A stretch of 64,000 nucleotides of DNA from Gallionella sp. UBA4121 (GTDB lineage: Bacteria; Pseudomonadota; Gammaproteobacteria; Burkholderiales; Gallionellaceae). The stretch is from contig DFWZ01000050.1 of the NCBI GenBank assembly GCA_002381565.1, positions 42,950 through 106,949 of the forward strand, in the 5' to 3' direction. A program made the translations under genes and the position numbers. Shown one piece after another: positions 1 through 9,270 of this stretch. Each line of letters opens with the position of its first letter. Position 1 is the first letter of the stretch. The notes below the pieces were generated by a model, which searched no databases, was not told the DNA's origin, and worked only from the letters and a program-made list of their open reading frames with translations.

Positions 1-675
1 TACGGCGACAAATCCGTACACTATATCGAGCAACGCTCGATCGCCCTTACACATTTTCTGATCGAACAGGGGGCGGACGCCATCGTCATCGCCTGCAACA
101 CGGCCACTGCTGCCGCTGCCGCAACCTTACGCCGAGATTTTACATGTCCTATTATCGGCATGGAGCCGGCCGTCAAACCCGCCGTTGCCGCAACGAAAAG
201 CGGCGTGGTCGGCGTGCTGGCGACCGTCGGTACGCTGGAGAGTGCGCGCTTTGCCGCCTTGCTGGAACGTTATGCCGGAGACGTGGAAATTGTCACCCAG
301 GGTTGCCCGGGTCTGGTCGAACAGGTTGAACTGGGCGAACTGCACAGCACACAGACGCGCCATTTTGTTGAGCGATACACCGCGCCACTGCTCTCTCGTG
401 GCGCAGACACGCTGATCCTGGGCTGCACACACTACCCCTTTCTCGCCCCGCTGATCCGCGAGGTGGTGGGTACTAACATCACGCTGGTGGATACCGGGGA
501 TGCCGTCGCGCGCCATTTACAGCACCGGCTTCTGACCGAACTGCCTGAACGCCCGCCCGGTGATAACACAGCCCAATTTTTCACCAGCGGCGACGAAACA
601 GCAGCCTCCCGTATCATGTCGATGTTATGGGAAAATCCTGTTGAAACTCGCCAGTTACCGCCGGAATTTGCATAA
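1..675 (+). CDS. murI: Glutamate racemase MurI (5' end outside the window)
   Basis: Interconverts L- and D-glutamate in the cytoplasm, supplying D-glutamate for peptidoglycan. The frame is open from base 1, so the N terminus lies upstream of the window. Visible family motifs are ACNTATA with the first catalytic cysteine, GMEPAVKPA, and LGCTHYPF with the second catalytic cysteine. About 224 residues are present; the family is usually 260-290 residues, so only the first few dozen are missing. The stop is a TAA at 673-675. Both catalytic cysteines are intact and nothing looks degenerate. The next gene is convergent on the other strand, so no operon partner is visible on this side. Confidence 0.95.
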   Translation, partial: YGDKSVHYIEQRSIALTHFLIEQGADAIVIACNTATAAAAATLRRDFTCPIIGMEPAVKPAVAATKSGVVGVLATVGTLESARFAALLERYAGDVEIVTQGCPGLVEQVELGELHSTQTRHFVERYTAPLLSRGADTLILGCTHYPFLAPLIREVVGTNITLVDTGDAVARHLQHRLLTELPERPPGDNTAQFFTSGDETAASRIMSMLWENPVETRQLPPEFA

Positions 676-779
676 AAAACCAACGGGTTTATCCGAACCT
701 GTCACTGATTAAAACACTCAGCATCCCGCACATCGATCGTTCCCGGGACAAAACAGCACACCGCTCTTTCATCTGCCGC

Positions 780-1721
780 CTAAACTCCAAACCAGAATGA
801 ACTGCCTTTCATCAAAAATTCTACATATGACATGTAATGCGAACCATCACATGAAAACGTAAGGCTTATCGTGCCATTAAAAATGTTGATCGAAGCAGTT
901 CGAAGGTAAAACGTCTGATCAGACGTTCGCAATGATTGCATTGTGGACAATATTTTTGGAATATCGCCCCGTGGAATTTCTGCATTCAATGGGTAGGGGC
1001 GCGAAGGGAAAATCAGGCAAATGTCAGGATCACTCAGCGCTTCCTGTTCCAGCAAGCGGTACCGATATGGATCGTCCATAGTCCAGATCGTCACCCGACT
1101 GCTTGAAAAATGCAACATACACTGGAATACGCCGCGATCCGCAATCAATTCTTCCAGCACAGGCATAACCAGATCAAAACTCTTGTCCATCGTGCTTTCG
1201 ACGCGCGATTGTAAAAACACGGTATTCCTTATTGCCTGATCTCCTTTAAGTTGCCGCCATGAACCCGGCTCTTCATAGAGCCTGGAAGTAACGGGCAGGT
1301 TCCGCAAGTCAAAATCGGCTCCCAGATAGCCGATTAATTCCCCATTTTTGCGCACAACCTGCAATGCCGTTAAGGAAGGACGTCGCCCGCGCAAACTGAT
1401 ATAGGCATCCGACAGTAAAAAACCCCATGATGGCATCGCTTCCTTCATATAAGGCCTTTGCGATCTGTCTCGTCCAAAGTGATCCAGATCAAATCCGCCA
1501 TGTCCAAAGTTATCGCTTAGCTGTCGACCGGAAGGATCAAGGCAATACACAAAATCACAATGTGGAATCCCGGAATACCCACTCCGGATCACTTCATTCA
1601 GATTTTCCCGCCCGCTCCATGCCGGCAGACACAACTCCGCCAAATGAGCCATCGGTTCGCGCAGCATTATTGCCAGCTCTTCACGCTGGAGGTAAATGCT
1701 TTCTTTCCATAATTGATCCAT
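780..1721 (-). CDS. Stand-alone PDC/Cache-type sensor domain protein
   Basis: About 313 residues with the look of a PDC (Cache) ligand-sensing fold: a long N-terminal helix rich in E and L, then blocks such as DFVYCLDPSGRQLSDN, RDRSQRPYMKEA and GYLGADFDLRNLP that resemble the first sensor lobe. I see no transmembrane segment, histidine kinase, GGDEF, HAMP or methyl-accepting domain, so it is a soluble sensor without a recognisable output. The frame extends to a GTG at 1784, but the ATG at 1721 is preceded by an AGGTGG ribosome site and is preferred. It lies alone between murI and purU. The role is unknown; tethering to another signalling protein is a guess. Confidence 0.6.
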   Translation of the reverse strand: MDQLWKESIYLQREELAIMLREPMAHLAELCLPAWSGRENLNEVIRSGYSGIPHCDFVYCLDPSGRQLSDNFGHGGFDLDHFGRDRSQRPYMKEAMPSWGFLLSDAYISLRGRRPSLTALQVVRKNGELIGYLGADFDLRNLPVTSRLYEEPGSWRQLKGDQAIRNTVFLQSRVESTMDKSFDLVMPVLEELIADRGVFQCMLHFSSSRVTIWTMDDPYRYRLLEQEALSDPDICLIFPSRPYPLNAEIPRGDIPKILSTMQSLRTSDQTFYLRTASINIFNGTISLTFSCDGSHYMSYVEFLMKGSSFWFGV

Positions 1722-1933
1722 GACCCACCTGACATCAAAAAATTCAAAAAACACGCCAACATCCGCCAACGTCACTCGGTTCACTTAAGGGGTTCAATTA
1801 TATGACATACCCATTTTTACCAGCGAGCCAAATCCGATCGGGATGATTGGAATACAAGCCTCGCCCCACACTTTTTACAAGCTGCGCGACGTTATCCGTT
1901 AAAATCCCCAGACCGTATTTCAGAAAGCGCAGC

Positions 1934-2782
1934 ATGCCCCGCCACTACACCCTGACCATTTCCTGCCCCGACCGCGCGGGGATCATCGCAGCCGTGACAG
2001 GATTCATCGCGCAGCACGGCGGATTCATCGTCGAGGCGAGCTATCACACCGAGCTGGAGGAGCAGCGCTTCTTCATGCGCCAGGAGATACGCACCGATTC
2101 ACTGCCGTTCGAGGCGGATGAGTTCTGCCGCCGCTTTGCACCGCTGGCAGATGAGTTTTCGATGGACTGGCAACTTGCCGATTCTGCGCAAAACAAACGT
2201 CTGGTCATTCTGGTGAGCCGTCAGGATCATTGTCTGGACGATTTGTTGCATCGCTGGCGCACGAATGAGTTGCGTGTGGACATCCCCTGCGTGATCTCCA
2301 ACCATGAGGACCTGAGGAGCTTCGTCGAATGGCACGGCATCCCGTTCATTCACGTGGACATGCAGGACAAGGCCGCCGCGTTCGAGAAGATCGCCGCGCT
2401 GTTCGATGAATATCAGGGCGACACCATGGTGCTGGCGCGTTTCATGCAGATACTGCCGCCTGCGCTGTGCCGGCGTTATTCCGGGCGCATCATCAACATC
2501 CACCACAGCTTTCTGCCCTCCTTCGTCGGCGCAAAACCTTATCATCAGGCCTATTTGCGCGGCGTGAAACTAATCGGCGCGACCTGCCATTACGTGACTG
2601 ACGAACTGGATGCGGGGCCCATCATCGAGCAGGACACGGTGCGCATCGATCATGGCGACACGGTGGACGATCTGGTGCGCTACGGGCGCGACATCGAAAA
2701 AACCGTGCTCGCGCGCGGTCTGCGCTACCACGTGGAAGACCGTGTGCTGGTGTGCGGCAACAAGACCATCGTGTTCAAGTAA
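1934..2782 (+). CDS. purU: Formyltetrahydrofolate deformylase PurU
   Basis: Hydrolyses 10-formyltetrahydrofolate to formate and tetrahydrofolate, balancing one-carbon pools and feeding formate to PurT-type purine synthesis. The first ~85 residues form an ACT domain (TISCPDRAGIIAAVTGFIA). The rest is a formyltransferase-fold hydrolase with NIHHSFLPSF and the late GATCHYVTDELDAGPII block that carries the catalytic His and Asp. The length of 282 residues is normal. An upstream in-frame ATG at 1847 exists, but homologues start at MPRHYTLT, so 1934 is used. It is convergent with nasA, with 47 bases between the two stop codons. Confidence 0.93.
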   Translation: MPRHYTLTISCPDRAGIIAAVTGFIAQHGGFIVEASYHTELEEQRFFMRQEIRTDSLPFEADEFCRRFAPLADEFSMDWQLADSAQNKRLVILVSRQDHCLDDLLHRWRTNELRVDIPCVISNHEDLRSFVEWHGIPFIHVDMQDKAAAFEKIAALFDEYQGDTMVLARFMQILPPALCRRYSGRIINIHHSFLPSFVGAKPYHQAYLRGVKLIGATCHYVTDELDAGPIIEQDTVRIDHGDTVDDLVRYGRDIEKTVLARGLRYHVEDRVLVCGNKTIVFK

Positions 2783-2829
2783 CCTGTGTCCATTTGAATT
2801 TTTTGCGTTTCCGCGTCAGCGTGCTGTTT

Positions 2830-5604
2830 TCAGTGACGCGCCAGCAGGCGGTGGATTTCCGGCACGCAGGAACCGCAATTGGTACCGGCTTTCAGGCATT
2901 GCCCGACGGCCTCGACACTCTTCAGGCCTTGCGCCTGAATGGCGTTCAGGATGGTTTTCTCTCCCACGCCAAAACAGGCGCATACGACACGTCCGGTGTC
3001 GGCGCCTTTAGGCGATCTCGCGGCCAGCAAGCCTGCCAGATCGGCGGATTCAAGCTTTGGCTTGGCAAATAAACTGGCGAGCCATTCGCGTTCAGGCAGG
3101 TGCTGATCGGCTGCGATGAAAAACACCGCTTCCAGGCGTCCCTCTATCAGACAGGCTGCACGGTAACGCCCCATCGCCGTATCCAGATACTCGGTCCATT
3201 CCCCTTTTTTATGCAATTCGGTTTCCACCCAGACGCGCCAGTTTTCCGGCAGGTTTTCGCCGGCAACTTCATGCCGCCAGTAACCTGCGCCCTGTGAACT
3301 TGCGCAATAACTGGTATCCGGCAAGGTCAGACGACTGCGGCTCAAAACGAAACCCTGCCAGGCAGGGCGATAGGGTTCGATGCGCACCGGCGTATGTTTG
3401 GATTCCGGCTGGCCGGAAATCGGGTCGGTGACGGGTGCCACCAGCGCGTCCACTGTTGACGATTTGGCAAAGGCTGCACTCCAGTGCATCGGCACGAATA
3501 CCGAGCCGCGTCGCTGATCGCAGCTTACCTGCACCCGCGCCAGCATGCTGCCATGTCGGCTGGTCAGACGCGCCAGTCCGCCGTCTGCAAGCTGATGCGC
3601 ATCGGATGCATGCACTTGTACGCAGGGTTCGCAGGAATGCGCATTCAGGCGCGGCACCAGACCGGTGCGGGTCATCGTGTGCCATTGATCGCGGATGCGC
3701 CCGGTGTTGAGCACCAGCGGAAAACCGGCATCAACCCGCACGGCGGGCAGTCGCGGCGTCACTGCGATCATGCGCGCACGGCCAGTCGGCGTATAAAATT
3801 TCCCGTCGGTGAAAAGACGCGTCGTACCCTTCGGCGCCTCGCTGTTGAGCGGCCATTGCACAGGCGTGAGCGCATCGTATTGCGCATCATCCAGGTCAGC
3901 TAACGCGCTGATGTCAAACGCCCGCGGGAGTTGAAATTCGCGCAAGCGTTCGTTTGCCCCCTCCCCCGCAGCGCGGGAGAGGGTTGGGGAGAGGGAACGG
4001 GCATGGCTGGTTTTATTTTCGGAAATTTTGCCATGCCCGTTGCCCGTGTTTTCAAAGCCAGACAGGCGTGCGTGTTCGCGAAATATCTGTGCAGGTTTGT
4101 TGTAGGAAAACGCTTCGGCAAAACCCATCCGCTGCGCAACCTGAGTAACGATCCACCAGTCAGGTTGCGCCTCCCCCGAAGCCGGCATAAAGGATCGCTG
4201 ACGAGAGATGCACCGCTCGGAATTGGTTACCGTGCCGTCCTTTTCTCCCCAGCCCGTGGCGGGCAGCAGAATATCGGCACAGGCCGTGGTATCGGTGTGC
4301 TGCACGCAATCGGACACGACCACCATCTCGCAAGCCATCAGCGCAGCGCGCACCTTGTCGGCATCCGGCAGGCTGACCACTGGATTGGTGCCCATGATCC
4401 ATACCGCCTTGATTTTTCCCGATGCGATGGCATCAAACATATCCACGGCCTTGAGACCCGGCGCCTGCGCCATCTTTTCAGCACCCCAGAAACGCGCAAC
4501 CCGCTCAATGTTCGCTTCGGAAAAATCCATATGCGCCGCCAGCTGATTGGCAAGGCCACCCACCTCGCGCCCGCCCATCGCATTGGGCTGTCCGGTCACC
4601 GAAAAAGGGCCCATGCCGGGTTTGCCTATCCTGCCGGTCGCGAGATGCACGTTGATGATTGCGTTACCCTTGTCCACGCCGCTTGAAGACTGGTTGATGC
4701 CTTGTGAAAATATCGTCACCGTGCGCCGGGTACGCGTAAACAGGTTAAAAAACTCAGCAGTCTCGGCCTCGGTTATGCCGCACACCTGAGCCACCTTGGG
4801 GATGGAACTGACCTCGCGCGCAGCGGCAAACGCTGCGGCAAATCCTTCCACATGCGCCTCAACGAAATCCAGGTCCAGCGCGTCCTCGCGGAGCAAATAA
4901 TGCAACAGTCCGTTAAACAGATAAGCATCCGCGCCCGGTGCGATCGCCAGATGCAAGTCCGCAATGTCGCAAGTCGCCGTACGGCGCGGATCAATTACTA
5001 CCACGCGCATTTCGGGTCGCGCCTTCTTCGCTGCAACCAGACGCTGATAGAGCACCGGATGCGCCCAGGCATAGTTGGAACCCGCAATCACCACCAGCTC
5101 TGCGGCCTCCATGTCTTCATAGCATACCGGCACCGCATCGGCACCGAAGGCGCGCTTCTGGGCCGCCACTGCCGAGGACATGCAAAGCCGCGAATTGGTA
5201 TCGATATTGGCGCTGCCGATAAAACCTTTCATCAGCTTGTTGGCGACGTAATAATCCTCGGTCAGGATTTGGCCGGAAACGTAAAAAGCCACCGCATCCG
5301 GCCCATGCTCGGCGATGATGCGTTTAAATTTTTCAGCGACGCGATCCAGCGCAACCTCCCACGAGGCGCGCTGCCCGCTGACCTGCGGGTAAAGCAGTCG
5401 CCCTGCATGTTCCAGCGTATCGGCCAGAGCCGCGCCCTTGGAACACAACCGCCCATAACTGGCCGGGTGAAGCTTGTCGCCGATCAGGCGGATGCTCTTG
5501 CCGACTTTCACCTCCACCCCGCAACCCACCCCGCAATAAGGGCAGGTAGTCAGGACTGTGGATTGAAGATCAAGGATTGAGGATTCAGGTTTGGAGATTT
5601 TCAC
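2830..5604 (-). CDS. nasA: Assimilatory nitrate reductase catalytic subunit NasA, with BFD-type C terminus
   Basis: Cytoplasmic molybdopterin enzyme that reduces nitrate to nitrite. The N terminus carries the [4Fe-4S] motif CPYCGVGCGVEV, followed by the bis-MGD oxidoreductase domains (SRLCMSSAV, TGQPNAMGGREVGG) and the molydopterin-dinucleotide-binding domain (NTGRIRDQWHTMTRTG). The last ~60 residues are a BFD-like [2Fe-2S] domain (VCACFGVG, GTNCGSCVPEI), typical of assimilatory enzymes. The GTG start at 5604 overlaps the nirD stop by four bases, so the genes are translationally coupled. About 40 extra residues (SPTLSRAAGEGANE and flanks) sit before the MGD-binding domain and are encoded by an in-frame dispersed repeat. 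It is the last gene of the nrt-nir-nas operon. Confidence 0.93.
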   Translation of the reverse strand: MKISKPESSILDLQSTVLTTCPYCGVGCGVEVKVGKSIRLIGDKLHPASYGRLCSKGAALADTLEHAGRLLYPQVSGQRASWEVALDRVAEKFKRIIAEHGPDAVAFYVSGQILTEDYYVANKLMKGFIGSANIDTNSRLCMSSAVAAQKRAFGADAVPVCYEDMEAAELVVIAGSNYAWAHPVLYQRLVAAKKARPEMRVVVIDPRRTATCDIADLHLAIAPGADAYLFNGLLHYLLREDALDLDFVEAHVEGFAAAFAAAREVSSIPKVAQVCGITEAETAEFFNLFTRTRRTVTIFSQGINQSSSGVDKGNAIINVHLATGRIGKPGMGPFSVTGQPNAMGGREVGGLANQLAAHMDFSEANIERVARFWGAEKMAQAPGLKAVDMFDAIASGKIKAVWIMGTNPVVSLPDADKVRAALMACEMVVVSDCVQHTDTTACADILLPATGWGEKDGTVTNSERCISRQRSFMPASGEAQPDWWIVTQVAQRMGFAEAFSYNKPAQIFREHARLSGFENTGNGHGKISENKTSHARSLSPTLSRAAGEGANERLREFQLPRAFDISALADLDDAQYDALTPVQWPLNSEAPKGTTRLFTDGKFYTPTGRARMIAVTPRLPAVRVDAGFPLVLNTGRIRDQWHTMTRTGLVPRLNAHSCEPCVQVHASDAHQLADGGLARLTSRHGSMLARVQVSCDQRRGSVFVPMHWSAAFAKSSTVDALVAPVTDPISGQPESKHTPVRIEPYRPAWQGFVLSRSRLTLPDTSYCASSQGAGYWRHEVAGENLPENWRVWVETELHKKGEWTEYLDTAMGRYRAACLIEGRLEAVFFIAADQHLPEREWLASLFAKPKLESADLAGLLAARSPKGADTGRVVCACFGVGEKTILNAIQAQGLKSVEAVGQCLKAGTNCGSCVPEIHRLLARH
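3940..4048. repeat. Dispersed GC-rich repeat inside nasA (copy A)
   Basis: The segment contains a CGTTTGCCCCCTC tract, the hairpin CCCCGCAGCGCGGG, the block GAGAGGGTTGGGGAGAGGG, and a loop flanked by AACGGGCATGG and CCATGCCCGTT. The same parts occur in reverse orientation at 57142-57228 upstream of metH. The reading frame of nasA stays open across it, adding a low-complexity linker to the enzyme. Confidence 0.75.
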
Positions 5605-5984
5605 TCGCTCCTTGCTCCTTCATGCAACAACGGCGTAGCCCCTGTGCGGTGAAAGCCCATGCGGTCTCGGCCATCATCTTTGACTTCGAGAAACAGCACA
5701 CCATGCGCAATTCTGATTTCATGACGATGCGCGCAGCCCGCATCCGGCGCGACCGCCTCACCTGTTTCCAGCGAGATCACCCAGCTGTGCAGCGGGCAGG
5801 TAACACGCTTGCCATGCACGATGCCTTGTGACAACGGGCCGCCTTTATGCGGACAGCGGTTATCCAGTGCGAACACCTGATCATCCACGCTGCGAAACAG
5901 TGCAATTTCGCCTGTTGAAGTTTTGATCACTCGCGAACCTTGTCGCGGAATATCATCCAAATTCCCTACTTGTATCCAGTTCAT
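5601..5984 (-). CDS. nirD: Nitrite reductase small subunit NirD (Rieske-like)
   Basis: Small partner of the NADH-dependent assimilatory nitrite reductase NirB, which reduces nitrite to ammonium in the cytoplasm. The 127 residues show a Rieske-type fold with CPHKGGPLSQG and CPLHSWVISLETG, so the CxH and CxxH iron-sulfur ligands are present; many NirD proteins have lost them. The C terminus (about 20 residues after FLEVKDDG) is longer than usual and runs to the nasA start. It begins 13 bases after the nirB stop. Confidence 0.9.
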   Translation of the reverse strand: MNWIQVGNLDDIPRQGSRVIKTSTGEIALFRSVDDQVFALDNRCPHKGGPLSQGIVHGKRVTCPLHSWVISLETGEAVAPDAGCAHRHEIRIAHGVLFLEVKDDGRDRMGFHRTGATPLLHEGARSE

Positions 5985-5996
5985 TTCATTTCCCGG

Positions 5997-8441
5997 TTAT
6001 TCGATTGTAGCCAGTGCTGCATATTCATGCGCGTCTTTTCCCATCACACGTTCTTTCCACGGGTCGTCCTGTGAATAGCGCTGCGATTCCAGGAAACGTG
6101 CATACAACCCGGCACGCCCATTCGCATCCTCGACAATATGCTGTTTGACATAGGCCAGGCCCACGCGTTCTATCCAGGGCGCGGTGCGATCCGTATAATG
6201 CGCTTCTTCACGGTAGAGCTGCATGAATGCACCGCAATATTCCAGCACATCGGCCTCGGTCTCAACCTTGCACAGGAAGTCGGTGACGCGCACCTTGATA
6301 CCACCGTTGCCGCCGACATGAATCTCATAGCCCGAGTCCACACAGACAATGCCGAAATCCTTGATCGTCGCCTCGGCGCAATTGCGCGGACAGCCGGAGA
6401 CCGCAATCTTGAATTTGTGCGGCGTCCATGAACCCCAGGTCATTTTCTCAACCCTGATGCCCAGTTTTGTTGAATCCTGCGTGCCGAAACGGCACCATTC
6501 CAGGCCAACGCAGGTCTTCACGGTGCGCAGCGATTTGCCGTAAGCATGGCCGGAGACGAAGCCGCCCTCGACCAGATCACCCCACATCCTGGGCAGATTC
6601 TCTTTGGTGATGCCATACAACCCGATGCGCTGTCCGCCAGTGATATGGACGGTGGACACCTCGTATTTTTCGGCAATTTCGGCGATCGTACGCAATTCTT
6701 TGGGTGTAGTCACTCCTCCCCAGATACGCGGAATCACCGAATAGGTGCCGTCTTTCTGGATATTGGCGTGCACTCTTTCGTTGATGAAACGCGAGCGGCT
6801 GTCATCCTGGTATACGCCTGGCCAGGCGGTCATCAGGTAATAATTGAGCGCAGGGCGGCAAACATGGCAGCCATCCGCGTTCTTCCAGTCCAGCGCACGC
6901 ATCAGATCCGGCATGTTTTTCACGCCCAGCTTAGGGATAGCTTCCAGCACATCCTGGTGCGCATGCTCCGTGCAGCCACAGATCGGCTTCTTGCTCGATT
7001 TGGCTGAATAATCGCCGCCCAGCGTGTTGGCAAGCAGCGCTTCCACCAGGCCGGTACAGGAGCCGCATGAAGCGGAAGCCTTGGTGTGGGCGCGCACTTC
7101 TTCCAGCGTGAACAATTTTTTCCCGACGATAGCATCGACAATGGCGCTTTTGCAGACGCCGTTACAGCCGCAAATTTCCGCTGCATCCGGTATGTTCGCC
7201 ACACTTGAAACCCCGCCACGGCCGGAGTCGCCTAAGTGTACCTGGCCGAACAAAAGGTGCTCGCGCAACTCGGACACATCGGTCCCGTCGCGCATCAATT
7301 GAAAATACCACGGGCCATCCACCGTTTCGCCATACATCACCGCACCGCGCAATTTGTTATCGCGCAACACCAGCTTCTTGTAGACGCCGCGTGCGGAATC
7401 CTGCAACAGCAGCTCTTCGTCGCCCACCCCTGTGTTGAAATCACCCGCAGAAAACAAATCGATGCCTGTCACCTTGAGTTTGGTGGAAACGGAAGACCCT
7501 TCATAACGCATCCTGCCGTAACGGGCGAGATGATTCGCCGCGACCCTGGCCTGTTCGAACAAGGGGGCGACCAGCCCATAGGTTTGCCCGCGATGCTGCA
7601 CACATTCACCCACCGAATAGATCTTCGGGTCGAAGGTCTGCATCGTATCGCTGACCACGATGCCGCGTTCACAATGGATACCTGCCGACTTGGCAAGTGC
7701 AATATTGGGACGGATACCTGCCGCCATGACCAGCAGGTCAGCCTCGATTTCCTCGCCATCCACAAAACGCAAGCCGGTGACTTGGTTTTCTCCCAGAACC
7801 GCTTCCGTCTGGCGCGACAGGTAAAACTTCAGCCCGCGTTTTTCCAGCGCTTCTTTGAGCAGCCCGCCCCCCACCTTGTCCAGCTGACGCTCCATCGGCC
7901 AGTCGCACAGGTGTACGACTGAAACCTGCATGCCTTGCATCGAGAGTCCGTTCGCAGCTTCCAGACCCAGCAACCCCCCGCCGATCACCACTGCGCGTTT
8001 GCCGGTTTTTACCGCGCTGAGCATTTTCTCGACATCGTCAATACTTCGATACGCCAGCACCCCGGGCAGATTCATACCCGGTATCGGCAACATGATGGGA
8101 TTCGATCCTGTTGCAATCAGCAGGCGATCGTAAGGCGCAGAAAATCCGTCTTCTGTTTCGACCAGGCAGCGAAACCGGTCTATCCTGGTTACCGTCTTGC
8201 CGACATGCAGCGTGATATGATTTTCCTCGTACCAGCGCCAGTCATTGAGTATCGTTTCCTGAAATTTCATTTCACCGGACAAAACCGGCGAGAGCAGAAT
8301 CCGGTTGTAATTAGGCTGCGGCTCGGCGCCAAACACCGTGATGTCATATTCATCAGGCGACATTTTGAGCAGTTCTTCTATGGTGCGTATCCCGGCCATG
8401 CCGTTGCCGATCACGACCAGTCTGGTTTTATTTGCAGTCAT
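5997..8441 (-). CDS. nirB: NADH-dependent nitrite reductase large subunit NirB
   Basis: Reduces nitrite to ammonium with six electrons from NADH, using FAD, [2Fe-2S], [4Fe-4S] and siroheme. Domains in order: FAD/NAD(P)H oxidoreductase (LVVIGNGMAGIRT; VVIGGGLLGLEAANG), a BFD-like [2Fe-2S] domain (CGCNGVCKSAI), a second cysteine block (CGCTEHAHQ), then the nitrite/sulfite reductase half with siroheme/[4Fe-4S] cysteines in VKTCVGLEWCRFG and SGCPRNCAEA. The length of about 814 residues is normal. The frame runs upstream to 8465, but the ATG at 8441 follows AAGGAG at the right distance and gives the canonical MTANKTRLVVIGNG start. Confidence 0.95.
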   Translation of the reverse strand: MTANKTRLVVIGNGMAGIRTIEELLKMSPDEYDITVFGAEPQPNYNRILLSPVLSGEMKFQETILNDWRWYEENHITLHVGKTVTRIDRFRCLVETEDGFSAPYDRLLIATGSNPIMLPIPGMNLPGVLAYRSIDDVEKMLSAVKTGKRAVVIGGGLLGLEAANGLSMQGMQVSVVHLCDWPMERQLDKVGGGLLKEALEKRGLKFYLSRQTEAVLGENQVTGLRFVDGEEIEADLLVMAAGIRPNIALAKSAGIHCERGIVVSDTMQTFDPKIYSVGECVQHRGQTYGLVAPLFEQARVAANHLARYGRMRYEGSSVSTKLKVTGIDLFSAGDFNTGVGDEELLLQDSARGVYKKLVLRDNKLRGAVMYGETVDGPWYFQLMRDGTDVSELREHLLFGQVHLGDSGRGGVSSVANIPDAAEICGCNGVCKSAIVDAIVGKKLFTLEEVRAHTKASASCGSCTGLVEALLANTLGGDYSAKSSKKPICGCTEHAHQDVLEAIPKLGVKNMPDLMRALDWKNADGCHVCRPALNYYLMTAWPGVYQDDSRSRFINERVHANIQKDGTYSVIPRIWGGVTTPKELRTIAEIAEKYEVSTVHITGGQRIGLYGITKENLPRMWGDLVEGGFVSGHAYGKSLRTVKTCVGLEWCRFGTQDSTKLGIRVEKMTWGSWTPHKFKIAVSGCPRNCAEATIKDFGIVCVDSGYEIHVGGNGGIKVRVTDFLCKVETEADVLEYCGAFMQLYREEAHYTDRTAPWIERVGLAYVKQHIVEDANGRAGLYARFLESQRYSQDDPWKERVMGKDAHEYAALATIE

Positions 8442-8465
8442 TACTTTCAACTCCTTAAAAGACAA

Positions 8466-9260
8466 CTAGGCCGCTTCCGGGTGAGCATGCCGCTCATACA
8501 GGAAACGCAAGACTTCGGAACGCAGCCGCATATACTCCGGATCGCCTGCTAATTCGAGACGATTTCGTGGCCGCGCCAGCTTGACTTCCAGAATTTCGCC
8601 GGCTGTCGCAGCCGGGCCGTTGGTCATCATCACGATGCGATCGGACAGCAGTACCGCCTCGTCCACATCGTGCGTCACCATGATCACGGTGCTGTTTGTT
8701 TTTGCGACGATCTTCATCAGTTCGTCCTGCAACTGGGCACGCGTCAGCGCGTCCAGTGCGCCAAACGGCTCATCCATCAGCAACACCTTGGGTTGCATCG
8801 CCAGGGCACGAGCAATGCCGACGCGCTGTTTCATACCGCCGGAAATTTCATGCGGATATTTGTCTTCGGCATGGGTCAGATGCACCAGTTCAAGTGCATC
8901 GTGCGTGCGCTGACTCAGCTGTAACTTGTCCTCGGTCGCACCAAACACACGTTCAACCGCCAGATGAACGTTGTCAAAGCAGCTCAGCCAGGGCAGCAAC
9001 GAGTGGTTCTGAAACACCACACCGCGATCCGGGCCGGGTCCTGCAATCTCACGATCCGCACATAACAAAATTCCGTCTGTCGGCATCAGCAGTCCGGCAA
9101 CCAGATTCAGCAAGGTGGACTTGCCGCAGCCGGAGTGCCCGATCAGCGTGATAAATTCACCGCGCGCTATGCTCAGATTGATATCCTTGAGGGCGACATA
9201 CAGCCCTTGTCGGGTTTCAAAAGACATCTGCACGTTTTCAACCTGTACATACTTTTTCAT
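8466..9260 (-). CDS. nrtC: Nitrate ABC transporter ATPase (NrtC/NrtD-like)
   Basis: ATPase that energises nitrate/nitrite uptake through NrtB. About 264 residues with Walker A GHSGCGKST, signature SGGMKQRVGIARAL, Walker B VLLMDEPFGALD and the switch histidine in VTHDVDEAV. It lacks the NrtA-like sensor extension found on cyanobacterial NrtC, so it is a single-domain NrtD-type ATPase despite the usual symbol. An upstream in-frame extension to 9368 overlaps nrtB and is ignored; the ATG at 9260 gives the family-like MKKYVQVENV. The gene overlaps the end of the permease region and precedes nirB by 24 bases. Confidence 0.9.
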   Translation of the reverse strand: MKKYVQVENVQMSFETRQGLYVALKDINLSIARGEFITLIGHSGCGKSTLLNLVAGLLMPTDGILLCADREIAGPGPDRGVVFQNHSLLPWLSCFDNVHLAVERVFGATEDKLQLSQRTHDALELVHLTHAEDKYPHEISGGMKQRVGIARALAMQPKVLLMDEPFGALDALTRAQLQDELMKIVAKTNSTVIMVTHDVDEAVLLSDRIVMMTNGPAATAGEILEVKLARPRNRLELAGDPEYMRLRSEVLRFLYERHAHPEAA

Positions 9261-9270
9261 GGCAATCCCA

